A stretch of DNA of 20,353 nucleotides from JAMCXS01 sp964459065 (GCA_964459065.1 CAYWMN010000045.1:1-20353), one strand, 5' to 3'; counted from the first letter of the stretch, positions 7,846-15,423 are shown. A program made the numbers and translations. Notes: generated from the sequence alone by a model not told the origin.

Positions 7846-8856
7846 ATGGACAAGAGGAAGTGGAGTTTATTTCTAATGGCTGTCGGCGGAGCAATGGTGC
7901 TCGTTAGTACAAGTCTGTGGGGCCAGGAACCTGTGACCGTAAAACGCACTCGCGACACGATCGCTGTCCGGATCGGCGGCCGGCCGTTCACCACGTACTA
8001 TTTCGGCCCCCAATCTCCCAAACCCTATCTTCACCCGCTGCGGAGCGCCCAGGGCACGATCGTCACGCGAGGCTGGCCGATGGTCAAGAACATTCCGGGC
8101 GAGTCTCACGATCACCCGCACCATCGGGCCATGTTCTTTGCTCATGGCGACATCAATGGAATCGACTTTTGGGGTGAAGCCTCGCTGGGCAAGAAGGCGC
8201 AAACGGCTCGGGGAGTTTATTACTCGAGCGAACATTTGTCCAAGGGGCGCACGGTCTTCCGGAAACTGGAAGAAGACCGGGGCGGTCGGCGCTCCGGCGA
8301 GATCAAGGCGGATTTTGACCTGGTCGGTCCCGACGGAAAGGTGATCGGGGAAGAAACGCAGGCCTATACATTTTACGGCAACAAGACCGAACGCATGATC
8401 GACTGCGCCTTTACGCTCCGGGCCACTCAGGGGCCGCTCAAGCTGGGAGACACCAAGGAAGGAACGTTCGCAATTCGGCTGGCCCACCCCCTCAATTCCC
8501 CGCCGGCCCACATGGTGAACTCGAATGGCGCCGAAGGCGAAAAGAATATTTGGGGCAAGAAAGCAGATTGGGTCAACTACGATGGGGATGTCAAAGGTGA
8601 AGAACTGGGTGTCGCAATTTTTGACAATCCCCATAATCTGCGTCATCCCACCACATGGCACGCGCGGGGTTATGGATTATTTGCAGTGAATCCTTTCGGG
8701 CTGCACGATTTCTACCATAATCCCAAGATCGACGGGAGTTACACGATTCCCGCAGGAGGAAAGCTTACACTTCGCTACCGAGTCTTGATTCATCATGGCA
8801 ATTACAAGCAAGCTGGAGTGGCGGAGGCGTACCAACGTTACGCAAAGGGCGAGTGA
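7846..8856 (+). CDS. Exported DUF6807 family protein (PF14100, 'PmoA-like')
   Basis: A 336-residue protein with a signal peptide (KRK at 3-5, hydrophobic 7-22, cleavage near 26), so it is periplasmic or secreted. The DUF6807 hallmark is the histidine-rich motif HDHPHHRAMFFAHGD (88-102), followed by GIDFWGE. A second conserved patch is HPTTWHARGYGLFAVNPFG near the C-terminus. The family fold is beta-rich and members sit in carbohydrate loci of Acidobacteriota, Planctomycetes and Bacteroidota. The old label 'methane oxygenase PmoA' is misleading, and I know of no settled activity. The histidine cluster (His88, 90, 92, 93, 100) could bind metal or form an active site. It precedes iolB by 108 bases. 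The ribosome site (TAGGTG) is weak. Confidence 0.88.
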   Translation: MDKRKWSLFLMAVGGAMVLVSTSLWGQEPVTVKRTRDTIAVRIGGRPFTTYYFGPQSPKPYLHPLRSAQGTIVTRGWPMVKNIPGESHDHPHHRAMFFAHGDINGIDFWGEASLGKKAQTARGVYYSSEHLSKGRTVFRKLEEDRGGRRSGEIKADFDLVGPDGKVIGEETQAYTFYGNKTERMIDCAFTLRATQGPLKLGDTKEGTFAIRLAHPLNSPPAHMVNSNGAEGEKNIWGKKADWVNYDGDVKGEELGVAIFDNPHNLRHPTTWHARGYGLFAVNPFGLHDFYHNPKIDGSYTIPAGGKLTLRYRVLIHHGNYKQAGVAEAYQRYAKGE

Positions 8857-8898
8857 GCCTTCCCCATCAGGATTTGGATGTGAGCCGAACTCCGCATA

Positions 8899-8940
8899 GG
8901 GTGCATGGCGCCCCTGGAGCCGGGACCGGCCCACGTTTTT
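8899..8940 (+). terminator. Possible attenuator or terminator between the DUF6807 gene and iolB
   Basis: Two tandem hairpins lie in the 108-base gap: GGGTGC (8899-8904) with GCGCCC (8908-8913), containing one wobble pair, and GCCG (8919-8922) with CGGC (8927-8930). CCACGTTTTT follows. The T run ends at 8940, 24 bases before the iolB start. The stems are short, so this may reduce rather than stop read-through. Confidence 0.25.
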
Positions 8941-8964
8941 GAGGATTCAAGCAAGGAGGATTTC

Positions 8965-9777
8965 ATGGAACGTCACATCAAGGCTAAAGCCAATGAGAAA
9001 TACCAGCAGATCGTTGCGCCGGGAGCTATGCAGTTCCTGGACTTCGCAAGGCTCCAGTTGAAAAAGGGGGAAAAGCACAGCGGAAAAACAGGTGATCGAG
9101 AGTACGCTCTCGACGTCTTCTCCGGCACCGCTTCGATTTCCGTGGAAGGCGGAGGTGGAAATCAGACCTTCGCCAAGGTCGGGGATCGCCCGGATGTTTT
9201 TGCGGGCCCTCCGGTTGTGGTTTACGTCCCCCCCCAATCGAGCTACGAAATCACGGCGGTTTCCGACTCGGTTGATGTCGGAATTTTTGGGGCGCCGGCA
9301 AAGACTCTTAACCCACCCCGGCTGGTGCCGGGCGCCGAAGCGGTCAAGAATGAAGCAGGCCGTGACAACTGGCGGCGCATTGTCTATTCCTCTCTCGATA
9401 CAAGACAGCCTGCGGACTGCCTTTTGATCGGAGAAACGTTGAATCCGTCCGGCAACTGGTCAAGTTACCCACCGCACAAGCATGATCGCAGCAACCCTCC
9501 CAATGAGGCCGTGCTCGAGGAAATCTACTTCTTCCGGGTCAAACCCGCCCAGGGCTTTGGGTTCATCTATACGTACACTGCACCGGATGACCCCGAAGGC
9601 TTTTCAAACGTTTTCGTGGTTCGCGACGGTGACACCGTCCTGCTGCCGAAGGGCTACCATCCGGTGGTCGCTGCTCCCGGCTATGAAGTCCATTACACCT
9701 GGGCGCTGGCCGGTGAGGTCCGCCGCTATGGGGCGTGGTCGGACGACCCTCAACACACGTGGGTGAAACAGCAGTAA
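8965..9777 (+). CDS. iolB: 5-deoxy-glucuronate isomerase, IolB/KduI-type cupin
   Basis: A 270-residue double-cupin protein, the usual IolB length. The C-terminal cupin holds the metal ligands: His171 and His173 in YPPHKHD, Glu185/186 in LEEIYFF, and His232 in PKGYHPV. The phrases GNWSSYPPHKHD and DGDTVLLPKGYHPVVAAPGY are characteristic. IolB converts 5-deoxy-glucuronate to 2-deoxy-5-keto-gluconate in myo-inositol breakdown, in the cytosol. I chose ATG 8965 because AAGGAGGA lies just upstream; the frame is open from an ATG at 8905 without a ribosome site. No other iol gene is in the window, so the true substrate may be another deoxy-hexuronate. The next gene is a sugar-acid type transporter. 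Confidence 0.9.
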   Translation: MERHIKAKANEKYQQIVAPGAMQFLDFARLQLKKGEKHSGKTGDREYALDVFSGTASISVEGGGGNQTFAKVGDRPDVFAGPPVVVYVPPQSSYEITAVSDSVDVGIFGAPAKTLNPPRLVPGAEAVKNEAGRDNWRRIVYSSLDTRQPADCLLIGETLNPSGNWSSYPPHKHDRSNPPNEAVLEEIYFFRVKPAQGFGFIYTYTAPDDPEGFSNVFVVRDGDTVLLPKGYHPVVAAPGYEVHYTWALAGEVRRYGAWSDDPQHTWVKQQ

Positions 9778-9821
9778 CCGTTCAGATCGGCGAGTACATT
9801 TCAAGTAGTTGTTTGGCACTT

Positions 9822-9858
9822 TGTTCTCCCCGTGTGCGTTTTTGACGCGGGGAGAACA
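9822..9858 (+). promoter_or_regulatory. Hairpin sequestering the ribosome site of the MFS transporter
   Basis: A perfect 11-bp inverted repeat: TGTTCTCCCCG (9822-9832) with CGGGGAGAACA (9848-9858). The 15-base interior can form a further CGT/ACG stem with a T-rich loop. The 3' arm contains GGGGAG (9849-9854), the only Shine-Dalgarno-like sequence before the transporter ATG at 9861. No T run follows, so it looks like a translational control element rather than a terminator. Confidence 0.6.
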
Positions 9859-9860
9859 GA

Positions 9861-11174
9861 ATGGGGACCCGGATGACCCAGGTGAATACATCAAAGCCTC
9901 CCACGAAAGTTTCGAACCTGCGCTGGTGGATTTGCGGACTGCTCTTTTTTGGTTCCACGGTCAATTACATTGATCGCGGGACGATCGCAATCTTGGCCCC
10001 GCATTTACAGTCGATTTTCCACATTACAGAAAGCGACTACGGGTGGATTATTTCGGCTTTCATGTGGGCCTATGCGATCTTCATGCTGATTTCCGGCGGC
10101 ATTATCGACTGGCTGGGGACGCGCGTCGGATACGCCCTCTCGATGGGCTGGTGGTCGCTGGCCGCGATGGGCCATGCACTGGCGCGGGGCGTTTTGTCGT
10201 TCGGCGTGATGCGGTTTCTGCTGGGCGCCGGAGAAGCGGGTAACTTTCCGGCCTCGATCAAAGCCGTAGCGGAATGGTTTCCCAAGCGGGAGCGAGCGTT
10301 CGCAACGGGCATCTTCAATTCAGGAACGGCCATTGGAACCGTTATTTCTTACCCCATTGTCGGCGCAATCCTGCTGCACTGGGGCTGGAAGGCGGCCTTT
10401 GTGGTTACTGGACTGCTGGGCTTTGTCTGTTTGGCGGCATGGCTTATGCTTTACCGCCTCCCCAGGTTCCACTCCTGGCTGTCCAAGGCTGAACTCGCGA
10501 TCATTGAGAGCCGGGAAAAAGACGAAGATGAGGATGAACCTGGGGCCAAAATCAGTTATAGAAAGCTCCTGAAGTACCGCGAAGCGTGGGGATTTACCAT
10601 CGGCAAGTTTTTGACCGACCCCATCTGGTGGTTTTACATCTTCTGGCTGCCGAAGTACTTGGTACAGGTGCGGGGGTTCAGCATCGAGCAGCTTGAATGG
10701 TTCGGCACGATTCCCTTCCTTGCCGCCATCGTTGGGAGCGTGGCTGGAGGATGGTTTTCCGGTTTTCTGATGCGGCGCGGCTGGAGCGTGAACGCTGCAC
10801 GCAAGACCGCCATGGCAGTCTGTGCCTTCTCGATGCCGGCGGGCATTGCAGCCGTGCTGACAGGAAGAATCTGGCTCGCCCTGGCACTGATTTCCGTATC
10901 AACCTCAGCCCACCAGGGATGGTCAGCCAACATCTTTACGCTCGCCTCTGACATTTTCCCCAAACGGGATGTTGCCTCAGTCGTAGGCCTTGGCGGGGCG
11001 GCCGGCGCCGTCGGCGGCATGATCATCGCGCCGCTGGCAGGCTATGTCCTGCAGTTCACGCATTCCTATGTTCCGCTGTTTATTATCTGCGGCACCATGC
11101 ACCCCATCGCGCTGGGAATTATCCAGCTGATTATTCCCAAAATACGGCCCGTCACGCAATCCGCCAAGTCCTGA
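9861..11174 (+). CDS. MFS transporter, anion:cation symporter (ACS) family, hexuronate/aldonate type
   Basis: A 437-residue inner-membrane protein with the 12-helix pattern of the major facilitator superfamily. The signature NYIDRGTIAILAP (35-47) in helix 1, the phrase RFLLGAGEAGNFPASIKAVAEWFP and FNSGTAIGTVISYP are typical of ACS members such as ExuT, GudP and related galactonate or tartrate carriers. A charged central loop (KDEDEDEPGAK) separates the two six-helix halves. It likely imports a hexuronate or aldonate with protons. It follows iolB by 83 bases and probably shares its transcript, but its ribosome site is buried in a hairpin. The start at 9861 has GGGGAG seven bases upstream; an ATG at 9873 is the alternative. 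Confidence 0.92.
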   Translation: MGTRMTQVNTSKPPTKVSNLRWWICGLLFFGSTVNYIDRGTIAILAPHLQSIFHITESDYGWIISAFMWAYAIFMLISGGIIDWLGTRVGYALSMGWWSLAAMGHALARGVLSFGVMRFLLGAGEAGNFPASIKAVAEWFPKRERAFATGIFNSGTAIGTVISYPIVGAILLHWGWKAAFVVTGLLGFVCLAAWLMLYRLPRFHSWLSKAELAIIESREKDEDEDEPGAKISYRKLLKYREAWGFTIGKFLTDPIWWFYIFWLPKYLVQVRGFSIEQLEWFGTIPFLAAIVGSVAGGWFSGFLMRRGWSVNAARKTAMAVCAFSMPAGIAAVLTGRIWLALALISVSTSAHQGWSANIFTLASDIFPKRDVASVVGLGGAAGAVGGMIIAPLAGYVLQFTHSYVPLFIICGTMHPIALGIIQLIIPKIRPVTQSAKS

Positions 11175-11251
11175 AAAGCGAAGGGTGGGCAGCACGTTAG
11201 CGAGGCCACCCCGCGATCGCAATCAACGGTAGGAGTTCTTTCAAGGCGGGT
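11175..11251. other. Gap after the transporter gene
   Basis: It holds an imperfect inverted repeat, GGGTGG (11186-11191) with CCACCC, which may weakly terminate the plus-strand transcript. I see no gene here other than the tiny minus-strand lipopeptide that begins just beyond it. Confidence 0.2.
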
Positions 11252-11323
11252 TCAACCTCCGCAACCGAGTACTGTCATCACACCCACAGTCAGCGCGGCC
11301 AGCCGCAACAGAGGCCTACACAT
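11252..11323 (-). CDS. Tiny predicted lipopeptide (23 aa)
   Basis: A minus-strand frame encodes MCRPLLRLAALTVGVMTVLGCGG and then stops. It is almost entirely a lipoprotein signal peptide: basic n-region, hydrophobic core (8-19) and the lipobox VLGC with Cys21, leaving a mature lipopeptide of only three residues, Cys-Gly-Gly. A strong ribosome site, AGGAGGGG, precedes the ATG at ideal spacing. An in-frame ATG five codons earlier is possible but has no ribosome site. Entericidin-like small lipoproteins are the nearest concept, though they are longer; I do not recognise a specific family. It lies alone between the transporter gene and glnA. Chance occurrence remains possible, because the frame is very short. 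Confidence 0.45.
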   Translation of the reverse strand: MCRPLLRLAALTVGVMTVLGCGG

Positions 11324-11611
11324 AAAACCCCTCCTCATGCTACATAGTTCGCAGCATCCCTCCCTGCAAGGACAGGGTTTTCCCTGTGCGTCTTATGGTT
11401 CGGTTCAACGATTGAGAACTTCTCCATCAGTCCCGGACAACAGCAAAAGCTGCCTTCGATACATCTGAAGCGCCCCAAGGTGGAATGCGGGTTCACGGGG
11501 TTATAAGCCGCGCCCTCTTGCTGGCAGCCAAGATGGAAACTGAGCAACGAGCAGACACTGGCCAGGGAGAATTTGGAAGGGGAGAGAAATAGGGAAACAG
11601 GGTGAAGCGCT
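11324..11611. other. Gap between the lipopeptide and glnA
   Basis: No convincing gene. It contains a perfect inverted repeat, ACAGGG-TTTT-CCCTGT (11372-11387), about 50 bases upstream of the lipopeptide start, which could be an operator or short hairpin. A clear sigma-70 promoter for the lipopeptide was not found. Confidence 0.3.
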
Positions 11612-11642
11612 GCCGGCGCGGGTTTGCTTGCCCGCGCCGGCA
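11611..11642 (-). terminator. Terminator-like hairpin after glnA
   Basis: GCCGGCGCGGG (11612-11622) and CCCGCGCCGGC (11631-11641) form a perfect 11-bp GC-rich stem, extended by one T-A pair, around an 8-base loop. It begins 20 bases past the glnA stop on the minus strand. Only a broken T tract follows, so termination may be Rho-assisted, or the stem may protect the mRNA 3' end. Confidence 0.6.
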
Positions 11643-11661
11643 ACATGGACTGGGAATCTCC

Positions 11662-13071
11662 TTAGATGTCGTAGTAAAGAGCGAATTCATAAGGATGCGG
11701 GCGAGTATTGATAGCCGACACCTCATTCTTCATCTTGTAAGAGATCCACGTTTCAATCAACTCCTCGCTGAAAACATCGCCTTTCAGCAGGAAGTCATGG
11801 TCCTTCTCAAGCGCGTGCAACGCATCTTCAAGTGAAGAAGGAAGCGACGGCACTTTCTTCAAGTCCTCCGGACCGAGGTCATAGATGTCCTTGTCGAGAG
11901 GCTCGCCCGGATCGATCTTGTTTTCAATTCCATCCACGCCAGCCATCAGCATTGCTGCAAAGGCAAGGTAGGGATTGCAGGAGGGGTCCGGAGGCCGGAA
12001 CTCAACGCGCTTGGCTTTGGGGCTCGGCGAATACATCGGGATACGGCATGCAGCGCTGCGGTTGCGGCGGGAATACGCCAGATTAACAGGCGCTTCGAAT
12101 CCCGGGATCAGGCGTTTGTAGGAATTCGTCGTTGGCGCCATCAGAGCTGCCAGCGCCGGAGCGTGGCGGAGCAGCCCGCCGATGTACCACAGCGCCGACT
12201 GGCTGAGACCAGCGTAAAGATCCCCGGCAAACGTCGGCTTACCCTCTTTCCAAATACTCTGGTGAGTGTGCATGCCGGAGCCGTTGTCCTGAAAGATCGG
12301 CTTGGGCATGAAAGTCACCGTCTTGCCGTACTGTTGCGCGACATTCCGGATGATGTACTTATAAATCATCATCCCGTCGGCGGTTTTCAAAAGCGGAGCG
12401 AACTGTTGGTCAATTTCAGCTTGGCCTCCAGTCGCCACTTCATGGTGATGGCACTCGATGGTTAATCCGGCCTTTTCCATGGCGAGAACCATCTCCGACC
12501 GCAAATCCTGGTAGTGGTCAGTGGGGGGCACGGGGAAATAGCCTTCCTTGTAGCGAGGCCGGTATCCGAGGTTATCGATCTCGCGCCCGGAGTTCCAGCG
12601 CCCTTCCTCGGCATCGATGAAGTAGAATCCGTGCTGTTGCGCCTGATCAAAGCGGATATTATCAAAGATAAAGAACTCGGCCTCCGCCCCAAAATAGGCA
12701 GTGTCACCGATTCCCGTAAAGGCAAGATACGCTTCCGCTTTCTTGGCGATGTGCCGCGGGTCTTTCAAATAGTGCTGCTTGGTGATCGGGTCGGTGATGT
12801 CGCCAATCAGCACCAGGGTGGGGACATCGGTGAAGGGATCAAGCATGTACCAGCTGGGGTCAGGAATCAGCAGCATGTCACTTTCATGAATAGCGGCCCA
12901 GCCCCGGATGCTGGAACCATCCATTCCAAACCCTTCCTCGAAGGATGACTCATCCAGTTGGTGAATGGGAAAAGAAACGTGATGCCAAAGGCCGGGAAGA
13001 TCGGTGAACCGGACATCGACAATTTTCACGTTATTGGCCTTGGCAAATTCAAGCACAGACTTCGCGTTCAT
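11662..13071 (-). CDS. glnA: Glutamine synthetase type I (GSI-beta)
   Basis: A 469-residue cytosolic enzyme that makes glutamine from glutamate, ammonia and ATP; the length matches GSI of E. coli. Visible hallmarks are MDGSSIRGW (50-58), the metal-site motif FGAEAEFF (127-134), HTH (268-270) before the ATP site, the flap IPGFEAPVN (322-330) with its catalytic Glu, and RVEFRPPDPSCNPYLAF in the ATP-binding region. Tyr397 in KDIYDLGPED stands where GSI-beta enzymes are adenylylated, so activity is probably switched off by an adenylyltransferase encoded elsewhere. The ATG at 13071 has GGAGG four bases upstream. It is monocistronic, with its own promoter and a hairpin at the 3' end. Confidence 0.97.
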   Translation of the reverse strand: MNAKSVLEFAKANNVKIVDVRFTDLPGLWHHVSFPIHQLDESSFEEGFGMDGSSIRGWAAIHESDMLLIPDPSWYMLDPFTDVPTLVLIGDITDPITKQHYLKDPRHIAKKAEAYLAFTGIGDTAYFGAEAEFFIFDNIRFDQAQQHGFYFIDAEEGRWNSGREIDNLGYRPRYKEGYFPVPPTDHYQDLRSEMVLAMEKAGLTIECHHHEVATGGQAEIDQQFAPLLKTADGMMIYKYIIRNVAQQYGKTVTFMPKPIFQDNGSGMHTHQSIWKEGKPTFAGDLYAGLSQSALWYIGGLLRHAPALAALMAPTTNSYKRLIPGFEAPVNLAYSRRNRSAACRIPMYSPSPKAKRVEFRPPDPSCNPYLAFAAMLMAGVDGIENKIDPGEPLDKDIYDLGPEDLKKVPSLPSSLEDALHALEKDHDFLLKGDVFSEELIETWISYKMKNEVSAINTRPHPYEFALYYDI

Positions 13072-13128
13072 GTAGCCTCCATAAAGGAATTTTCTAAGTC
13101 CGATAAATGCTGATAATAGTATCCCTCA

Positions 13129-13150
13129 ATCGTAGAGAGCGCGCTACGAT
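13129..13150. promoter_or_regulatory. Candidate operator over the glnA promoter
   Basis: A perfect 7+7 inverted repeat, ATCGTAG (13129-13135) and CTACGAT (13144-13150), with an 8-base centre. It covers the -10 element and the predicted start of the glnA transcript, where a bound protein would block RNA polymerase. It does not match the Firmicute GlnR site (TGTNAN7TNACA). Confidence 0.45.
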
Positions 13151-13174
13151 ATCCTGTCTCCCGCCTTTAGTCAA
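13146..13174 (-). promoter_or_regulatory. Sigma-70 type promoter for glnA
   Basis: On the minus strand: TTGACT (13169-13174), a 17-base spacer and TATCGT (13146-13151). The predicted start is near 13139, giving a leader of about 68 bases. I saw no clear sigma-54 site (TGGCAC-N5-TTGC). Confidence 0.5.
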
Positions 13175-13314
13175 GCCTTATTCTAACGCACCGTTGGAGC
13201 GTCTTGAGCCAGGTTAGAGATTCTGACGGCCATCCCCTTGCAAGTGGTTGAAATCATGGCCCGGACGGCATATTGCGATTTACCGGCTCCTCGTCCTCAA
13301 GGCTCGCGGGCCCA

Positions 13315-14157
13315 TCATGCCAGCCGATAAATCCTTTGGGCGTTTTCGTAGAAAAGCTTGTGCCGGTTTTCAGGAGCCTCATCGGCAGTCAGGGAAGAAA
13401 GCGTGTCCACCCAGCCCTTAAGCGTCGCCGATTGAGTGCAAACGGGCCAGTCACTGCCGAACATGACGCGCTCCCAGCCAAAACACTCCAGGACATGCTC
13501 GACGAAGGGGTCGAGATCGGCCGCCGTCCATTTTTCCGGATCAGCGTAAGCCACCAGGCCGGAAATCTTGCAATTGACGTTGGGAAATCTGGAAATTTCA
13601 CGAAGGCCCGCACGCCACGGATCGAGAAGCCCTTCCTTGACTTGGGGGACGCCGCAATGGTCCAGGATGAAGGTCACGTTAGGGCACTGTTCGACAAGAT
13701 GGATAGCAACCGGAAGCTGGCGGGCCAGAACGCAAATATCAAACGAAAGGCCATAAGAACTGAGGATTTTCACGTTCTCAACAAACCGTTCCGATTGTCC
13801 CACCGCATCCGGCTGAGTGTGCAGCACCCTGCGAATTCCCTTCAGCAAGGGATGCCCTGCGATCTTATCCAGGTGTTCCCTGAAACCTTCTTTTTCCGGC
13901 CGCGCGCAAGCAACCACTCCGGAGAGCGGATTATCGGGTGCTTCAGCAAGGTCAAGAATGTACCGGGTTTCGTCGAGCATGTAAGGCTCATCGACATCAG
14001 CTTCCACGTGAACTGATTTCTCGATCCCGACTCCATCGATGGCCGCCAGGTAATCCGGCATACGGAAACTTCGGTTAAGTTTCGGGATGCTCTTGCACCA
14101 TGAAAACCGGAAGCGATCTATGTCCCAAAGATGCTGGTGGGTATCAATAATCTTCAT
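13315..14157 (-). CDS. COG3618 amidohydrolase (Amidohydro_2), fuconolactonase-like lactone hydrolase
   Basis: A 280-residue cytosolic TIM-barrel hydrolase. It opens with DTHQHLWD (His7 and His9) and carries ILDHCGVP (His167) and FGSDWPV with Asp236, the ligand and catalytic pattern of COG3618. GIRRVLH (108-113) is the conserved strand seen in L-fucono-1,5-lactonase and 4-sulfomuconolactonase relatives. These enzymes open sugar-acid or muconate lactones; the substrate here is unknown. I chose ATG 14157 because relatives begin right at this motif. The frame extends to a TTG at 14190 that would overlap the upstream stop by four bases (TTGA). It ends the leftward three-gene unit, which points to lactone opening in this pathway. 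Confidence 0.88.
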   Translation of the reverse strand: MKIIDTHQHLWDIDRFRFSWCKSIPKLNRSFRMPDYLAAIDGVGIEKSVHVEADVDEPYMLDETRYILDLAEAPDNPLSGVVACARPEKEGFREHLDKIAGHPLLKGIRRVLHTQPDAVGQSERFVENVKILSSYGLSFDICVLARQLPVAIHLVEQCPNVTFILDHCGVPQVKEGLLDPWRAGLREISRFPNVNCKISGLVAYADPEKWTAADLDPFVEHVLECFGWERVMFGSDWPVCTQSATLKGWVDTLSSLTADEAPENRHKLFYENAQRIYRLA

Positions 14158-14186
14158 CGCATGATCTGAGAGCCCCCGCAAACCTC

Positions 14187-15350
14187 TCAATTCTCCTTTG
14201 CCTTGGATTGTTCGAACAACCGGCCCAGCTCTTCGGCTACCGCCCGTGGATTTCCGCCCCGGAGCAGGAATTGATGAACGGCTTCTCCCGACCTGTCCTG
14301 AAAATCGATGTACCCGTAGTACCGAGGCCGAAGATAAGCGCGGTCGAGCGCCGGCAGAGTATGTTGAAAATAGTTATGGGTGATGCGGTTCACCTCGGCG
14401 TCGGTCCAGGCCGAACGGTGCCCGGGCTGGCCGCCGTTCCGGACGTAGAGCGTTTTCTGACAATTACCGGACGCGACGTACCGGGCGAACCCGAAGGCCG
14501 CTTCCTGGTGCCGGCAGGCGGCTGATATCGCAAGGCCTGTGCCTCCAAGCGTCGTTCGCGCGCGCTCGGCTCCGCGGATGCGGCACAGGTCGCCGAAATC
14601 GAGCGTCTTTTGAGCATAGCCCGGCCGCGCGTAGTTTGAATAGCCAAAAGCAAACGGACAATAGGCGATGTCGTCGCGGACGGTCATCGCCTCATAAGTT
14701 GCGATGGGATTCCAGGTCAGAATTTCAGGGGAACAGAGTATTGTTAATTCCCGGAGCATCGCCAGAGCTTCAGCGCCCGTTTCAACGTCGACAAACTCCC
14801 CTTCACTCGGGAAGGGACCCGGCCCCAGGGCGCAACACAGCATGTAAAAGTTCATCAGGCTGTCGACGGCAATCGACGGGAAAGCCACCAGCCCCCGGCG
14901 CGCCAGGGCCAGGAGCTCATCCCAGGTTTCAGGTGCGGAGACCCCGGCTTCTGCAAGCAAATCCCGACGCCGGCAACTCACCGGCGCCGCAGCGTCAATG
15001 GCGAGCGCCCATTGATGGCCCTCAAAGCAGTAGCTTCGGTGCGACGGCCCCACGGAGTTCCGTTCCTGGTCTGACAGGAAATCCGAGTCCAAACCTTCAT
15101 CGACCGGAACCAAAACGCGATGACGCGCGGCAGCACCCACAAAAGGATGGTCGATCACCAGCAGATCAAAAGACTCGGCGAGCTTTTCAACGGGAAAATC
15201 CGCAAACTCCTGCAGGCTTCGCTTCTCCCAGATCACTTCCACGTCCGGGTGCACTTCCAAATAGCGCTGCGCTGCCGCCACCAGAGGCAGGAAACCGCGT
15301 GAGTGGTTCCAGGTCATGCCCCGAAGCCGGATTCGATTGAAAGAAGACAT
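14187..15350 (-). CDS. Solute-binding-protein-like protein lacking a signal peptide
   Basis: A 387-residue protein resembling family 1 extracellular sugar-binding proteins: two alpha/beta lobes, with LRGMTWNHSRG (9-19), the strand FDLLVIDHP (61-69), PETWDELLALAR, and a C-terminal lobe with LGGTGLAISAACRHQEAAFGFARYV split over several helices. Unlike transporter components it starts MSSFNRIRLRG with no hydrophobic signal sequence or lipobox, so it should stay in the cytoplasm. No ABC permease or ATPase gene is near. It sits between Gfo/Idh/MocA and lactonase genes in a CoA-pathway locus. It may be a cytoplasmic binding protein or sensor, or an enzyme on this fold; I cannot assign a reaction. 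The ATG at 15350 has AGAAGG two bases upstream. Confidence 0.8.
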   Translation of the reverse strand: MSSFNRIRLRGMTWNHSRGFLPLVAAAQRYLEVHPDVEVIWEKRSLQEFADFPVEKLAESFDLLVIDHPFVGAAARHRVLVPVDEGLDSDFLSDQERNSVGPSHRSYCFEGHQWALAIDAAAPVSCRRRDLLAEAGVSAPETWDELLALARRGLVAFPSIAVDSLMNFYMLCCALGPGPFPSEGEFVDVETGAEALAMLRELTILCSPEILTWNPIATYEAMTVRDDIAYCPFAFGYSNYARPGYAQKTLDFGDLCRIRGAERARTTLGGTGLAISAACRHQEAAFGFARYVASGNCQKTLYVRNGGQPGHRSAWTDAEVNRITHNYFQHTLPALDRAYLRPRYYGYIDFQDRSGEAVHQFLLRGGNPRAVAEELGRLFEQSKAKEN

Positions 15351-15398
15351 GGCCTTCTACTTTGGATTGCCGCCGGCTGACGCCGCGTGCCGTGTTCC

Positions 15399-15423
15399 CC
15401 GGCCGAACGGCCCATGCGGCCGG
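15399..15423. other. Intercistronic hairpin
   Basis: CCGGCCG (15399-15405) and CGGCCGG (15417-15423) form a perfect 7-bp stem with an 11-base loop in the 91-base gap between the oxidoreductase and binding-protein-like genes. No T run follows on either strand. It may stabilise the upstream message. Confidence 0.3.

Noticed and set aside
8905..8964. An upstream ATG extending iolB by 20 codons
   Set aside because: This ATG is in the loop of a hairpin without a ribosome site, while ATG 8965 has AAGGAGGA at good spacing and gives the family's usual length.
11240..11262. A GGTTCAACC stretch resembling a tRNA T-arm
   Set aside because: No matching acceptor, D-arm or anticodon arm can be folded around it on either strand.
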